Assembly (NCBI GenBank): GCA_900467745.1
Contig: UBQW01000020.1
Span: 1-63,786, forward strand
Reading direction: 5' to 3'
DNA length: 63,786 nt
Source: Hyphomicrobiales bacterium
GTDB taxonomy: Bacteria > Pseudomonadota > Alphaproteobacteria > Rhizobiales > Rhizobiaceae
In this document: piece by piece, positions 9,203-18,358 of the stretch
Numbering within the stretch: position 1 is the first letter of the stretch
Layout of the letters: each line of letters starts with the position of its first letter
The notes under the pieces: model-generated
Databases searched by the model: none
What the model was told of the DNA's origin: nothing
What the model saw: the letters and a program-made list of their open reading frames with translations, nothing else
Made by a program: the position numbers and the translations under genes

Positions 9203-9430
9203 TCACGGCAGGTTCAGGTCCAATCCGAGCATTCGGCTCAAAGAGAACGCGAAAAGCCCGACGGCGGCTAGCGCGATCATAAACAAAGCGATCACCATGC
9301 CGCCGGTTTGCAGCAACGCTCGCGTCGTCCCCTTCTCTCCCTGGTCGTAATGCCATTTGACGGCGAAATGCATCGCCACCCCCAAAGCGATAACCTTGAA
9401 CGTTGCAAAGACTATAGGAACCCAGTTCAT
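9203..9430 (-). CDS. small two-helix membrane protein
   Basis: A 75-residue protein with two predicted transmembrane segments (about residues 4-23, VPIVFATFKVIALGVAMHF, and 46-66, VIALFMIALAAVGLFAFSL) joined by a charged loop (KWHYDQGEKGTTR). It starts at an ATG and lies between the FMN-binding protein and the HbpS-like gene on the same strand. I do not recognise a named family. Its context suggests co-expression with the acetolactate-synthase/HbpS cluster. Confidence 0.65.
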   Translation of the reverse strand: MNWVPIVFATFKVIALGVAMHFAVKWHYDQGEKGTTRALLQTGGMVIALFMIALAAVGLFAFSLSRMLGLDLNLP

Positions 9431-9504
9431 ACGGAAAACTCTCGTGCGAGAAGGCGGTCAGGGGGCGTCGGCCACTTCGTTCGACGCCCCCTGACATCCA
9501 GAGA

Positions 9505-9993
9505 TTACTTGATGCGGGTGCTGAGCTTTTCGATCGCCTTGTTCGCGCATTCTTCGTCCAGATTGCCGCCCGGTGCGCCTGCAACGCCGATGGCACCAAT
9601 CGTATCCTTGCCGACCTTGATCGGAACGCCGCCGGCCAGGACGAGGAAGCCCGGGATATCCGCCATCCCGGCCGCAACCGGGTTCTTGGACACGTTTTCG
9701 GCGATCGCGCTGGTGGGGTTGCGCGACGACGCCGAGGTGAAGGACTTTTGCATGGAGGCATTGGCGGTATGTGGGCCTGCATTCTGCGAGCGCACCAGGG
9801 CAAGAAGGACACCAGACCGGTCGGTCACGGCTGCAGACACGTTGTAACCATCGGCGGTGCATGCGGAGACGGCCGCCTGAGCGATATCGACCGCGAGCGT
9901 GGTCGCGATGCTGTTTTGCTGCACAGTGTCCTGGGCAAACGATGGAGCCGTCACAAATGCGCTGGCGGCGAGAGCGATCAGAAGAGTTTTCAT
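9505..9993 (-). CDS. HbpS/GlcG-family secreted protein (DUF336), copy 1
   Basis: A 162-residue secreted protein of the HbpS/GlcG (DUF336) family; some members bind haem or corrinoids. The start at 9993 is chosen because it gives a clean signal peptide (MKTLLIALAASAFVTAPSFA) with a GAAAGAAAG ribosome-binding site; the frame is open further upstream. The core contains SAAVTDRSGVLLALVRSQNA, the GGVPIK motif and GAIGVAGAPGG. It closely resembles the gene at 11799-12287 on the other side of the TPP enzyme, so the two are local duplicates. Its upstream region holds the CGGTAGGATTAC motif shared with the two-component locus. Confidence 0.85.
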   Translation of the reverse strand: MKTLLIALAASAFVTAPSFAQDTVQQNSIATTLAVDIAQAAVSACTADGYNVSAAVTDRSGVLLALVRSQNAGPHTANASMQKSFTSASSRNPTSAIAENVSKNPVAAGMADIPGFLVLAGGVPIKVGKDTIGAIGVAGAPGGNLDEECANKAIEKLSTRIK

Positions 9994-10076
9994 CTTGGCA
10001 ACTTTCTTTCGGTTGTTGATAGCTCCGAGCTTACAGGGAGCCACGGTGGGGTGAATTCGGGTGGTCACCGATTGGG

Positions 10077-10090
10077 ATCGGTAGGATTAC
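10077..10090. promoter_or_regulatory. shared 12-mer upstream of HbpS-like gene 1
   Basis: CGGTAGGATTAC at about 10078-10089 repeats exactly one arm and flank of the inverted repeat at 6192-6219. On the minus strand it reads GTAATCCTACCG and is followed by a second CGAT/ATCGG dyad (ATCCCAATCGGT). It overlaps the last codons of the TPP-enzyme gene and lies about 85 bp upstream of the HbpS-like gene start. A common operator for the neighbouring FixJ-like regulator is inferred, not shown. Confidence 0.4.
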
Positions 10091-11739
10091 TGAGCCGCCT
10101 CGACGACCGGCAGCCTTTGTGCCAACTCGCGAACCAGCACGCGCTCGTTCTCGGAGTAGTCGATTGGAACTTCGACGAGATGCACGCCGCCCATCTCGAA
10201 CGCACCGTTCAGGGTCGATTCCAGCTCCTCGATGCGCTCGACGCGCGTGCCCGTTGCACCATAGGCTTCGGCGTATTTTACGAAGTCGGGGTTACCGAAG
10301 GTCACTCCGAAGTCGGCGAACCGGTCGACAGCCTGCTTCCAGCGGATCATCCCGTAGGCATCGTCCTTGATCAGAAGGACAACGAGGTTGAGCCGCAAAC
10401 GTACCGCGGTCTCAAGCTCCTGGCTGTTCATCATGAAACCGCCGTCACCACAGACAGCCAAAACGCGCCGGGTCGGGTGAAGCATGGAGGCCATCATTGC
10501 GGAAGGGAGCCCTGCCCCCATCGTCGCCAAGGCATTGTCGAGAAGCAGCGAATTGGCGACCTGGGTCCGGTAATTGCGAGCGAACCAGATTTTGTACATG
10601 CCGTTGTCGAGCGAAACGATCCCATCGGCCGGCATAACCGCCCGTACATCGTGGACGATCCGTTGCGGCGTGAAGCGCGCTTCAAGTTCCCGATCGGCAA
10701 TGCGCGCGAGGATCCCTCGTCTAAGATAGATCAACGCTTTTGCATTCGGGAGCCGGCCCTCGAGCCGGTCCGCCAGCAGCTTGAGGGTAGGCCCGATGTC
10801 CCCGATCACCTCAGCCTGCGGGAAATAGACTTGCTCGACCGTGGCGGGCTGGTAGCCGACATGAACCACTTTTGCGCCGTGGCCATTCATGATGAAGGGA
10901 GGTTTTTCGATCGTGTCGTGTCCGATCGTGATAATGAGATCGGACCGCTCGATGGCCTCGTGAACATAGTCCCGTTCGGAAAGAGCGGCCGTGCCGAGAT
11001 AGAGTTCCATGCCGCCGGGGACGGTCCCCTTTCCCATTTGGGTCGTAAAATAAGGTATTCCGGTGCGGATCACGAAATTTGCAAGGTCAGCGGTCGATCG
11101 CGGACGAGAGGCTGCCGCCCCGAGCATAATCAGCGGCCGTTCTGCATCAGCAATCATCGCCGCAGCCCGATCTATAGCCTGGGCGCTCGCGACCGGAAGA
11201 TCGAGAGCATGCGGAGGAACCATAGCGATCTCCCCGCCCTCTGACGCGGCGACATCCTCGGGCAATTCGAGATGCACTGGGCCCGGGCGCTCTTCCTGTG
11301 CCACCCGAAAAGCCTCGCGAACCACGGTGGGAACCATCTTGGGGGAGATGATCTGACGCGTGAGCTTTGTCAGCGGCTTCATACTGGCGACCACGTCGAC
11401 GACCTGAAAGCGCGCCTGCCGGGAAGACATGACGCCTTTTTGCCCTGTGATGAGGATCAACGGCATCCCGCCTAGAAGGGCGTACGCCGCTCCAGTGGAA
11501 AGGTTCAAGGCGCCCGGCCCAAGCGTGGTGATGCAGACGCCCGGCTTTCCTGTCAACCGGCCATAGGTCGCCGCCATGAAGGCCGCGGCCTGCTCATGAC
11601 GAGTGACGATCAGCTGGATGGAGGACTTCCGCAGGGCTTCGACCACGAAGAGGTTTTCCTCCCCGGGGATGCCGAATATTTTCTCTACGCCCTCATTCTC
11701 AAGAGCCCGAACGAGCAGTTCCGCGCCATTCATAGCCAA
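10087..11739 (-). CDS. acetolactate synthase-type thiamine-diphosphate enzyme
   Basis: A 550-residue TPP-dependent enzyme of the acetolactate synthase large-subunit/AlsS type. The three domains are visible. The N-terminal Pyr domain has the catalytic Glu in RHEQAAAFMA and GPGALNL. The central domain follows. The C-terminal PP domain has the TPP motif starting GDGGFMMNSQELETA and ending in KDDAYGMI. No regulatory small subunit is adjacent, so it is more like a catabolic acetolactate synthase or a related decarboligase than biosynthetic IlvB. The start may be 11739 or the ATG at 11733. It is flanked on the same strand by two HbpS-like genes, a conserved-looking unit whose substrate is unknown. 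Confidence 0.85.
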   Translation of the reverse strand: MAMNGAELLVRALENEGVEKIFGIPGEENLFVVEALRKSSIQLIVTRHEQAAAFMAATYGRLTGKPGVCITTLGPGALNLSTGAAYALLGGMPLILITGQKGVMSSRQARFQVVDVVASMKPLTKLTRQIISPKMVPTVVREAFRVAQEERPGPVHLELPEDVAASEGGEIAMVPPHALDLPVASAQAIDRAAAMIADAERPLIMLGAAASRPRSTADLANFVIRTGIPYFTTQMGKGTVPGGMELYLGTAALSERDYVHEAIERSDLIITIGHDTIEKPPFIMNGHGAKVVHVGYQPATVEQVYFPQAEVIGDIGPTLKLLADRLEGRLPNAKALIYLRRGILARIADRELEARFTPQRIVHDVRAVMPADGIVSLDNGMYKIWFARNYRTQVANSLLLDNALATMGAGLPSAMMASMLHPTRRVLAVCGDGGFMMNSQELETAVRLRLNLVVLLIKDDAYGMIRWKQAVDRFADFGVTFGNPDFVKYAEAYGATGTRVERIEELESTLNGAFEMGGVHLVEVPIDYSENERVLVRELAQRLPVVEAAQ

Positions 11740-11798
11740 TCTCCAAGGTCACTCGGCCCATACACGCGGGCCTCACGAAGCATGTTGTTGCAGGGGCC

Positions 11799-12287
11799 TC
11801 AGTTGAGGCGGCTTTTGACTTCCTCGATTGCGATATTGGCGCAGTCTTCGTCCAAGCCGCCATTCGGCGCACCCGCAACGCCGACCGCGCCGATCGTCTC
11901 CTCGCCGACTTTGATAGGCACGCCACCGGCCAGGACGAGATAGTCCGGAAGGTCTGCGAGCCACGCAATACGCGGGTTGCCTGCGACGTTTTCGACTATC
12001 GCGCTTGTGGGACTACGCGACGACGCCGTGGTGAATGCCTTCTGCCTGGAAGCATCGGCCGTGTGCGCACCGGCCTTTTCGGATCGCACCAGGGCAAGCA
12101 GGACGCCAGATCGGTCGGTGACGGCCGCCGACACGCTGTAACCGTCCACGGCGCACTCCGCGACGGCCATTTCAGCGATGTTGACCGCCAGCCTGGCTTT
12201 CAGGCGGGTCTTCTGCACGGTGTCCTGGGCAAGCACACGACTGCCGGCAAGCACGCCGATTGCGGCTGCCAGTAAGGAGCTTTTCAT
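11799..12287 (-). CDS. HbpS/GlcG-family secreted protein (DUF336), copy 2
   Basis: A 162-residue paralogue of the gene at 9505-9993. It has a signal peptide (MKSSLLAAAIGVLAGSRVLA), SAAVTDRSGVLLALVRSEKA, GGVPIKVG and GAVGVAGAPNGG. It lies upstream of the TPP enzyme in the same orientation, 59 bp away, so the order is HbpS-TPP enzyme-HbpS. The duplicate is well diverged outside these motifs, so the copies are not a recent tandem error. A role as an extracytoplasmic small-molecule or haem binder is family knowledge; the ligand here is unknown. Confidence 0.85.
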   Translation of the reverse strand: MKSSLLAAAIGVLAGSRVLAQDTVQKTRLKARLAVNIAEMAVAECAVDGYSVSAAVTDRSGVLLALVRSEKAGAHTADASRQKAFTTASSRSPTSAIVENVAGNPRIAWLADLPDYLVLAGGVPIKVGEETIGAVGVAGAPNGGLDEDCANIAIEEVKSRLN

Positions 12288-12466
12288 TCAGGTGATCTCT
12301 CTTGATATCGACCGCTGAGCGGCCCCGTTGCAGCGAACTGCATCGTCGGAAAAAATCAGCGCGCTAGCGAAAGAACGATGAATGCCCGAATACGCTGCGT
12401 CCGCAGCCCGCGGGCCCGACACGGCGGCGAGCCCGCGGTATGAGGCTTCAGGTCATGACGCGAGGA

Positions 12467-13069
12467 TCAAAGCGACCCGCTACCCGAGGCGTTGTTGTCG
12501 AGCATCTCTCCATTAAACGCCAATCGAGCATGGAGTTGATCGATTGCGCGTTGGAAGACGGCGGGATCGTCGAGTGCCCGGGAGAGGACGATCGCGCCCT
12601 GGATGGCGAGAACGGCGTCTTCCGAAAGCAGGCGCGCCTGCTCAGTGTCCCGGCCTTGCCGCACGAGCGCTGCTTGCAGGGCGTCCACCCAGGCGACGAA
12701 GTAACCCCGGATAGCCTGCGCGAAGAGGTCTCGGGTGTTGGCGACAGCCAGAGCACCGACGAGACAGACGCGCCTGCCCGATCGGAAGTATTTCGCAGTT
12801 TCATCGAGCATCGCCGTGATAGCGGCGTCGGCATCGTCCCCATCTCGCAGGGGAGAATAGACGGAATCCTCAAACCATTGCTCGATCTCGGCAAGCACAG
12901 CCCGGACCATCTCCTCCTTCCCGTTCGGGAAGAAGTGGTACAGGCTGCCCTTGCCTAGGCCAGTGGCCTTGCCGATCAAGGCAAGGCTCGCACCTTCGTA
13001 TCCATGCTCGCGAAAAACTTCGGCCAGGGAGGCAATGGCATCGGATCTTTCAGCGACCATGCGGGCCAT
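12467..13069 (-). CDS. TetR-family transcriptional regulator
   Basis: A 200-residue TetR/AcrR-type repressor. The N-terminal HTH is typical (FREHGYEGASLALIGKATGL, then GKGSLYHFFPNGKEEM) and is followed by an all-helical ligand domain. It follows the DUF1348 gene with a 2-base gap, so both form one operon and the regulator probably controls its own promoter at 13537-13610. The ligand is unknown. Confidence 0.85.
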   Translation of the reverse strand: MARMVAERSDAIASLAEVFREHGYEGASLALIGKATGLGKGSLYHFFPNGKEEMVRAVLAEIEQWFEDSVYSPLRDGDDADAAITAMLDETAKYFRSGRRVCLVGALAVANTRDLFAQAIRGYFVAWVDALQAALVRQGRDTEQARLLSEDAVLAIQGAIVLSRALDDPAVFQRAIDQLHARLAFNGEMLDNNASGSGSL

Positions 13070-13071
13070 GA

Positions 13072-13536
13072 TCAGAGACCCAGATCGCTGAGGCTGGCGT
13101 GGTCGTCCGGCCGGCGGCCAAGCGTCCAGAAGAACAGACGATCGCTTTCAGCAATCGGCATTTCGTTGATGCATGCGTGGCGGTGCGCCATCAGGCCGTC
13201 CTCTGCGAATTCCCAGTTCTCGTTACCATAGGCACGGAACCACTGGCCACCGTCATCATGATATTCGTAGGCGTAACGCACAGCAATGCGGTTGCCGGTG
13301 AACGCCCAGAGCTCCTTGATCAGGCGGTATTCATGCTCCTTGTTCCACTTGCGCTCCAGAAATGCCTGGGCTTCTTCGCGGTTGGTGGCGAATTCGACGC
13401 GGTTCCGCCAGCGGGTGTCAACGGTGTAGGCAAGCGCGACCTTGGCTGCGTCGCGGCTGTTCCAGCCGTCTTCGGCAAGGCGTACCTTTTCGACTGCAGT
13501 TTCGTATGTGAACGGGGGGAGAGGAGGACGCGACAT
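13072..13536 (-). CDS. DUF1348 / NTF2-like protein
   Basis: A 154-residue NTF2-fold protein of the DUF1348 family: [20 protein letters not shown] near residues 26-45, a long conserved middle ([19 protein letters not shown]) and the C-terminal [11 protein letters not shown] and [14 protein letters not shown]. The start at 13536 has an AAAGGA ribosome-binding site; the frame is open upstream but without family resemblance. Members are small cytosolic proteins of unknown activity, often next to TetR regulators, as here. Confidence 0.85.
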   Translation of the reverse strand: MSRPPLPPFTYETAVEKVRLAEDGWNSRDAAKVALAYTVDTRWRNRVEFATNREEAQAFLERKWNKEHEYRLIKELWAFTGNRIAVRYAYEYHDDGGQWFRAYGNENWEFAEDGLMAHRHACINEMPIAESDRLFFWTLGRRPDDHASLSDLGL

Positions 13537-13564
13537 GTTGATTTTCCTTTGTAAATCGTTGCGT

Positions 13565-13602
13565 TGTACTGCTTGGTAAACTCTTGACTGATTGGTACAG
13601 TA
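13565..13602. promoter_or_regulatory. candidate TetR operator upstream of DUF1348-tetR
   Basis: Two near-identical 12-mers lie 19 bp apart: TACTGCTTGGTA (13567-13578) and GACTGATTGGTA (13586-13597), matching at 10 of 12 positions. The same region is framed by the inverted pair TACTG (13567) and CAGTA (13598-13602). It lies 30-65 bp upstream of the DUF1348 start codon. The position and repeats fit autoregulation by the TetR protein; this is inference. Confidence 0.5.
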
Positions 13603-14163
13603 GCTGCGGTCATTTTGGGTGTCAACGAGTTTTTTCAGGGGAACGCCATTTTTCTCGAAAGCCCCTCCAGACAGAAATCCGGACAAGTCGGCGTTTGGCA
13701 GACTCATGGAAAATCGGGCGCCGCTGGCGGTCGCAAGCACGCGGTCATAACTGCCGCAAGCTAAGCACCCTCTCGGTAGCGGTCGGTCAGGAAAGCAGTC
13801 GAGGGGCAGGACGACAGCTTTTTGGTGGAAAACGGAACGTCGAGACCGGGGCCGGAGTCGCCAGTGCCGCGATGACTTTCCTACAGATATGGCACCCAAA
13901 CGCGGCCCACCCATCGGAGTGGATCTCGAAGCTACGCGGAATCAAAATGATTCGATGTCGGTGCCGCTTCCGACACCTTAGTTTCCGACAAGCGCAACAC
14001 TTGCGGTGAAAAGGCGGATTAAATAATGAGGCGAGGGCGTTAACGCGAATCCGATGCTACCCCTAAAAGTCCAGTTTACGAGATTGGCAAGTCAAAGCCA
14101 TCTGGCATCCGCTGCCCAATGCCGGAACGCTTATTGTTATGCTGTCAACGCGTGGAGAATCAG
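13603..14163. other. intergenic, nothing recognised
   Basis: No credible gene is visible between the tetR operon promoter and the VOC gene. Open frames are short, lack ribosome-binding sites and show no family motifs. The promoters of the VOC gene (plus) and of the DUF1348 operon (minus) must lie at its two ends. Confidence 0.5.
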
Positions 14164-14586
14164 ATGGATGATGCAAACCCAGTGGTGAGCGTAACAACCG
14201 GCATGGACCACATCGGGCTAACCGTGGTGAGCCTCAGTGACTCCCTCGCCTTCTTCACGAATTGCCTTGGCTGGAGGTTAACCGGTGAGCGACCCGATTA
14301 TCCAGCGGCATTCGTGACCGACGGCCACCTCAAAGTCACACTTTGGCAGGTCAAAGATCAAAATAATTACCAGGCATTCGACCGTCGTCAGAACGTCGGG
14401 CTCCATCATCTTGCAATGAAGGTGGGGACCCTCGAAGATCTTCATTTGCTTTACGACCGGGTCAGCAAGTGGCCAAATGTAACCACCGAGTTTAGTCCAG
14501 AACCGTCTGGCGCCGGACCAAAAATCCATTTCATGATCAACGAACCGGGCGGATGTCGGATCGAATTTTCTTGGGATCCACGATGA
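14164..14586 (+). CDS. VOC-family (glyoxalase/dioxygenase-like) protein
   Basis: A 140-residue single-copy VOC (betaalphabetabetabeta) protein. The start at 14164 has a GGAGA ribosome-binding site; upstream codons in the frame lack family character. Typical elements are MDHIGLTVVSLSDSLAFFTN near the start (first metal-ligand His), GLHHLAMKV in the middle (second His) and GCRIEFSWDP at the end (Glu ligand). Substrate unknown; such proteins range from glyoxalases to fosfomycin-resistance enzymes. It stands alone. Confidence 0.75.
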   Translation: MDDANPVVSVTTGMDHIGLTVVSLSDSLAFFTNCLGWRLTGERPDYPAAFVTDGHLKVTLWQVKDQNNYQAFDRRQNVGLHHLAMKVGTLEDLHLLYDRVSKWPNVTTEFSPEPSGAGPKIHFMINEPGGCRIEFSWDPR

Positions 14587-15167
14587 AGCGTGAGACGATG
14601 CGGGACGCCCTTCACTCCACATTCGGCGATCGGGTTGCCATCGATTCAGTATTAGACGCCTTGAAGGGATGCGAACCGGCGACCCGTCGTTCAGTGGCTA
14701 TCCTTGGATAAAACTTCTCAATCGGGCCAGCTACTTGCTCTCGGGAACGTCTAGTCGGAGCGGGCTGCCGACAGGTAGCTTTCAGACTGGGTGAGGTGAA
14801 AAGCTAACCTCTGTTCAAGATGCGTCAAGAGCTAAATTAAGCCATGGCTGCTTCGCCGGAGCCGTTCCCGCCTGTTTCGCTCAGGTCATGTTACGCTATC
14901 GAATGGAGTTGGCACTCGCGGAATTTGACGTATGTCGAGACATTGCGCACCACTGCAAGCGAATGACGGCTAGCGCCTAGCACCGATCCGGTTGTAAAGC
15001 CTATTAGAATCTTGCCGTGCCCTCACTTCCCTCATATAAATTATTGCGCCGGTTGCAATGCCGAAGCAACCGGAGGGGGAAAAGATTGCCAAATTTATTT
15101 GCCTTAGCTCAGTTCACAGTCATGGTGTTGCAACAGAGCACGCGAGCGACAGCAGGGGTGCGCGTCG
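14587..15167. other. intergenic before the defence module, nothing recognised
   Basis: No gene is supported here. A 60-codon open frame from 15058 overlaps the next gene in another frame and lacks resemblance to anything. The promoter of the 15168 operon should lie near 14950-15150; no clear sigma-70 pair was fixed. This gap is the likely left border of the 15168-33669 island. Confidence 0.4.
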
Positions 15168-17666
15168 TTGGCTGATGCTTTGCTTGCCCAGGATATACTT
15201 GACGGTGCAGCTGTTCGCGACCGGCCTAACTTATTCGTGATCGGCAGTTTCGACCGGCGCATCACCTTCTATTCCCAACAGGTCCGGGCGCTGTCCCTGG
15301 TCCACGCGCTCAAAGAACTTGGCTATCTCCATGCCAATCCGAGGATAGCGGTCGTTGGCGGCGGGGCGGCAGGCGTCACTGCAGCCGCAGCTGCCGCGCT
15401 GGTCACCGGGTCACAGGTCGTGTTGTTCGAATCCGCCGATGCCCTCTTGCCCCTTCAGTCGACGACCGATCGGCGGCGGCTCGATCCGCATATTTACGAT
15501 TGGCCGGCGCACTACACGACCGATCCTATAGCCGACCTGCCAATCCTTGACTGGGAATCTGGGACATGCCGCGCCGTCCGCGACGATGTACTGCTCGGGT
15601 TCGAGGACATCGTTGTCAGGCTCGCACCGCGGCTCGAGCGACGGCTGCGCCATCAGGTTACCGCGCTTACACGAACTGCGGACGGTTATCAGCTCCACTT
15701 CACTGATCTCAATGCACCGCCGCCAGGCGCGGAAATGCGTGAACAGTTTCACATGGTGTTTCTCGCCGTCGGGTTCGGGCTCGAGCCGGGCGAACCGGTG
15801 CCGTCGATACAGAGCGCCAGCTATTGGACCGATGCCGGCGTTCCCGTTGCCGAGTTTGCAGGTCGGCCCACCCCGCGGTTCTTTGTCAGTGGCGCGGGCG
15901 ATGGCGGACTGATCGATTTCGTGGCCGCCGGCGCCCGCGATTTCGATCATGCCGGGATGATCCGGCTGATCTCCGAACACCCCGGCATCGCGGCGTTAAA
16001 GCCGGTTCTTGCCGCGATCGATGTGCGAGCTCGCGCTGAGGATGCCACGGGCTCCCGCTTCGATTTCATGGCGGCCTATGACGCTGAGCTTCTTCAATCG
16101 CTCACAGACATCGGCCTCGTCGCTGCGGTCGCGCAGCAACTCCGCCCCGGCGTGCAGTTAACGTTTCAGACCCAGCATGCCGAGCTGTTCGACGTCTCAA
16201 CGGCAACGCTCAACCGGCTCGCCGCCTATCTAACTATCAAAGCCTGCGCTGGCGATGCCCAGCGCTCCTTCCGGCATCTGCAATGCGGCGTCGTCACCCG
16301 GATCGACGCGCCGGATTCGGCGCCGATCATCGCCCCCTTCTGGCTCGATTGCGCAGGGGAAACGGTCGCTGCGGATGCAGTGATCGTGCGGCGCGGTCCC
16401 CGCCGCGAAGTTGTGCGGGCTCCCTTTGCCCCACACTTGGCCAGTTTCGATGTGACGCACATGGAATGGCTTGCCCGCCATGGCGACGCGACGCTTGTCC
16501 CGAGGTTGTCAGGACCGGCACGTTCTCTATTCCGAGAGGCAGCGCGCAGCGCGAATATCCTCGCTCCGCGGCTGCAGCGACAGGCAGCCAACCAGCTCCC
16601 CATATCGGTGCAGCTACTACGCGAAGGCGCCAACATCCGCTGGTCAGGCGCGGTCCCGGCGGAGCAGCTTATCCGATCGTGGAGCGAGCAGCAGCCCTTT
16701 GAGATAATCTTGCCCGATGCTCCCGATGCTCTTGGCGCCATCGCAGGGGCAGTACTGCGGGTCGCCTGCCACAGCAACAATTGCCGGCTCCACGCCGCGC
16801 CCGGCCTGTGGAGCCGGCTGGTCCGCGAGCTCAGCCTAGAATCGCCGCACGCCGAAGGCATGGCGATGCCAGCGATCGTGGCCGGCAATCCCGGCGGGGC
16901 CGCCCAGAATCCGGTGGCGCTGCCGCTCGATATTCTAGCACGTCGGGTTCACCGGTCGCTCGATAGCTGGCTGCTTGAGCGCCTGGACGCACACCTCCAG
17001 CCATTTTTCGCGAGCAATGCTGATCCCGGCCGCCCGATCAACGTCAAGATCGCACAGGATCTTCGGGCGGCCATGGCCGCGACCTGGGCGATCTGGCATG
17101 CATCGTTTACCGATGACCCGGCACTGCTGAACCATTTCCTGCGCCTGATGATCTGTGCGGTCGACGAGGACGAACATCGCGACGCGGCACAGATTCTCGT
17201 CGGCCCCAGCAAATGGCCAGTGATCCTGCGCGGGACCGCTGTCGCGCTTGCCATCGCCGCGGCCTGGGACGGGACATCGCCCAAAAGCGCCAGGCCGGGT
17301 AATCTAGTTCGCCTACGCGACGGTGATAGCGAATGGGCCGGTCATGGATGTGCGGCTGACATGATCAACGGTGACGAGATGTCATTGTGTGCCGCCTCCT
17401 TCATGTGGCAGACTCAGTTCGTCATCCTCGTGGTCAAAAGTGCCATCGAGGTCACCCGAATCGCCGAACGGCCGTTCGCGCAGATCGACACCGATCAGCC
17501 GGGGCTCAGCGATACGGATGGCTCTGGTCCGGTGATCATGTCGATCAGTCGCGATTTCATCGACGCGGCGGCCGCGGGTCTGGCCGAGCTCCGCGCCCTA
17601 CTGGCAACGGTTGAGGCGCGGCACTTTGAGGGGCTTGAAAAGACGATCATGAAGGGTGCGGCATGA
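15168..17666 (+). CDS. FAD/NAD(P)-binding protein of an ABC-three-component-type module
   Basis: An 832-residue protein with an N-terminal Rossmann nucleotide-binding motif, Gly64-Gly-Gly66-Ala-Ala-Gly69 in IAVVGGGAAGVTAA, preceded by SFDRRITFYSQQVRALSLVH. A second dinucleotide-type segment (HMVFLAVGFGLEPGE) lies near residue 200. The remaining 500 residues are not recognised. The start is a TTG at 15168: the frame is closed by a stop at 15105 and no ATG or GTG precedes the conserved N-terminus; an AGGGG lies 9 bases upstream. It overlaps the next gene by 4 bp (ATGA). Its partners are a small middle protein and an SMC-like ATPase, so it is probably the sensor or effector of a defence system. 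Its chemistry is unknown. Confidence 0.75.
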   Translation: MADALLAQDILDGAAVRDRPNLFVIGSFDRRITFYSQQVRALSLVHALKELGYLHANPRIAVVGGGAAGVTAAAAAALVTGSQVVLFESADALLPLQSTTDRRRLDPHIYDWPAHYTTDPIADLPILDWESGTCRAVRDDVLLGFEDIVVRLAPRLERRLRHQVTALTRTADGYQLHFTDLNAPPPGAEMREQFHMVFLAVGFGLEPGEPVPSIQSASYWTDAGVPVAEFAGRPTPRFFVSGAGDGGLIDFVAAGARDFDHAGMIRLISEHPGIAALKPVLAAIDVRARAEDATGSRFDFMAAYDAELLQSLTDIGLVAAVAQQLRPGVQLTFQTQHAELFDVSTATLNRLAAYLTIKACAGDAQRSFRHLQCGVVTRIDAPDSAPIIAPFWLDCAGETVAADAVIVRRGPRREVVRAPFAPHLASFDVTHMEWLARHGDATLVPRLSGPARSLFREAARSANILAPRLQRQAANQLPISVQLLREGANIRWSGAVPAEQLIRSWSEQQPFEIILPDAPDALGAIAGAVLRVACHSNNCRLHAAPGLWSRLVRELSLESPHAEGMAMPAIVAGNPGGAAQNPVALPLDILARRVHRSLDSWLLERLDAHLQPFFASNADPGRPINVKIAQDLRAAMAATWAIWHASFTDDPALLNHFLRLMICAVDEDEHRDAAQILVGPSKWPVILRGTAVALAIAAAWDGTSPKSARPGNLVRLRDGDSEWAGHGCAADMINGDEMSLCAASFMWQTQFVILVVKSAIEVTRIAERPFAQIDTDQPGLSDTDGSGPVIMSISRDFIDAAAAGLAELRALLATVEARHFEGLEKTIMKGAA

Positions 17667-18358
17667 CGGATAGTGCGACTCTGTCACCTGGACTGGCCGA
17701 TTTCGCTGACCGGCTGCGCAACGCGGCGCTGAAGCTCGAGCTCAAGGTTCAGGATCGGCCCGAACTAGCGAGCGCAACCTTCAACGGCGGATCGACCAAG
17801 TCGACGACGCTCAGTCCGACCGATCTGCCGTCGGAAAGCCATGCGATCCGGATTGATCGCTTCAATATCGTGCTGGGCATCCTCCCCGACGTTGCCGCCA
17901 TGGAAGCGGTGCTCGAGACGCTGCGGCGCTACCGCAATCAATGTGTCGTCGCGCGCTCGTTCCTTGGGGCTAACGAGACACTGGACTTGCAGCTGATGCT
18001 ACTGGGACCACGAGGGAGTGAGGGGCAGGAAGCCTGGCGCGCGATGGCGTTGATGGTCGAGCGCGACGACCGCGTCGCTCGCAAGCTGGCGTGGCTGCGC
18101 CCCGAAGATCCGCTGAATGACGAAGAGAGTTTCGCCGACTTCCTCAAGCGAACGGTCCTTGCCCGGCCATGGGTCCATGCCGAAGGTCAATTCGAGGATG
18201 TGGCGCTCGATGAGCTCAGCGGCACCGGTGCAACCACACCGGGTCTACCGCGGACGACGGCGGACGAATGGGAGCGGATAGCGCTCGACGAGAAGAAGAC
18301 GCCGGATGATATCGTCGCAGCGTTGGTCAAATCCTGGGGTCGGAGGGGTCAGGCATGA
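17663..18358 (+). CDS. ABC-three-component middle-component-like protein
   Basis: A 231-residue acidic protein between the FAD-binding protein and the SMC-like ATPase, overlapping both by 4 bp, so the three are translationally coupled. The N-terminal third is variable (LSPGLADFADRLRNAALKLE). The middle contains RIDRFNIVLGILPDVAAMEA and RYRNQCVVARSFLGANETLD, and the C-terminus looks helical. Size and position match the middle components of ABC-three-component systems, the described class of conflict systems with an SMC/Rad50-like ATPase. Assignment rests mainly on gene order. Confidence 0.65.
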   Translation: MTDSATLSPGLADFADRLRNAALKLELKVQDRPELASATFNGGSTKSTTLSPTDLPSESHAIRIDRFNIVLGILPDVAAMEAVLETLRRYRNQCVVARSFLGANETLDLQLMLLGPRGSEGQEAWRAMALMVERDDRVARKLAWLRPEDPLNDEESFADFLKRTVLARPWVHAEGQFEDVALDELSGTGATTPGLPRTTADEWERIALDEKKTPDDIVAALVKSWGRRGQA

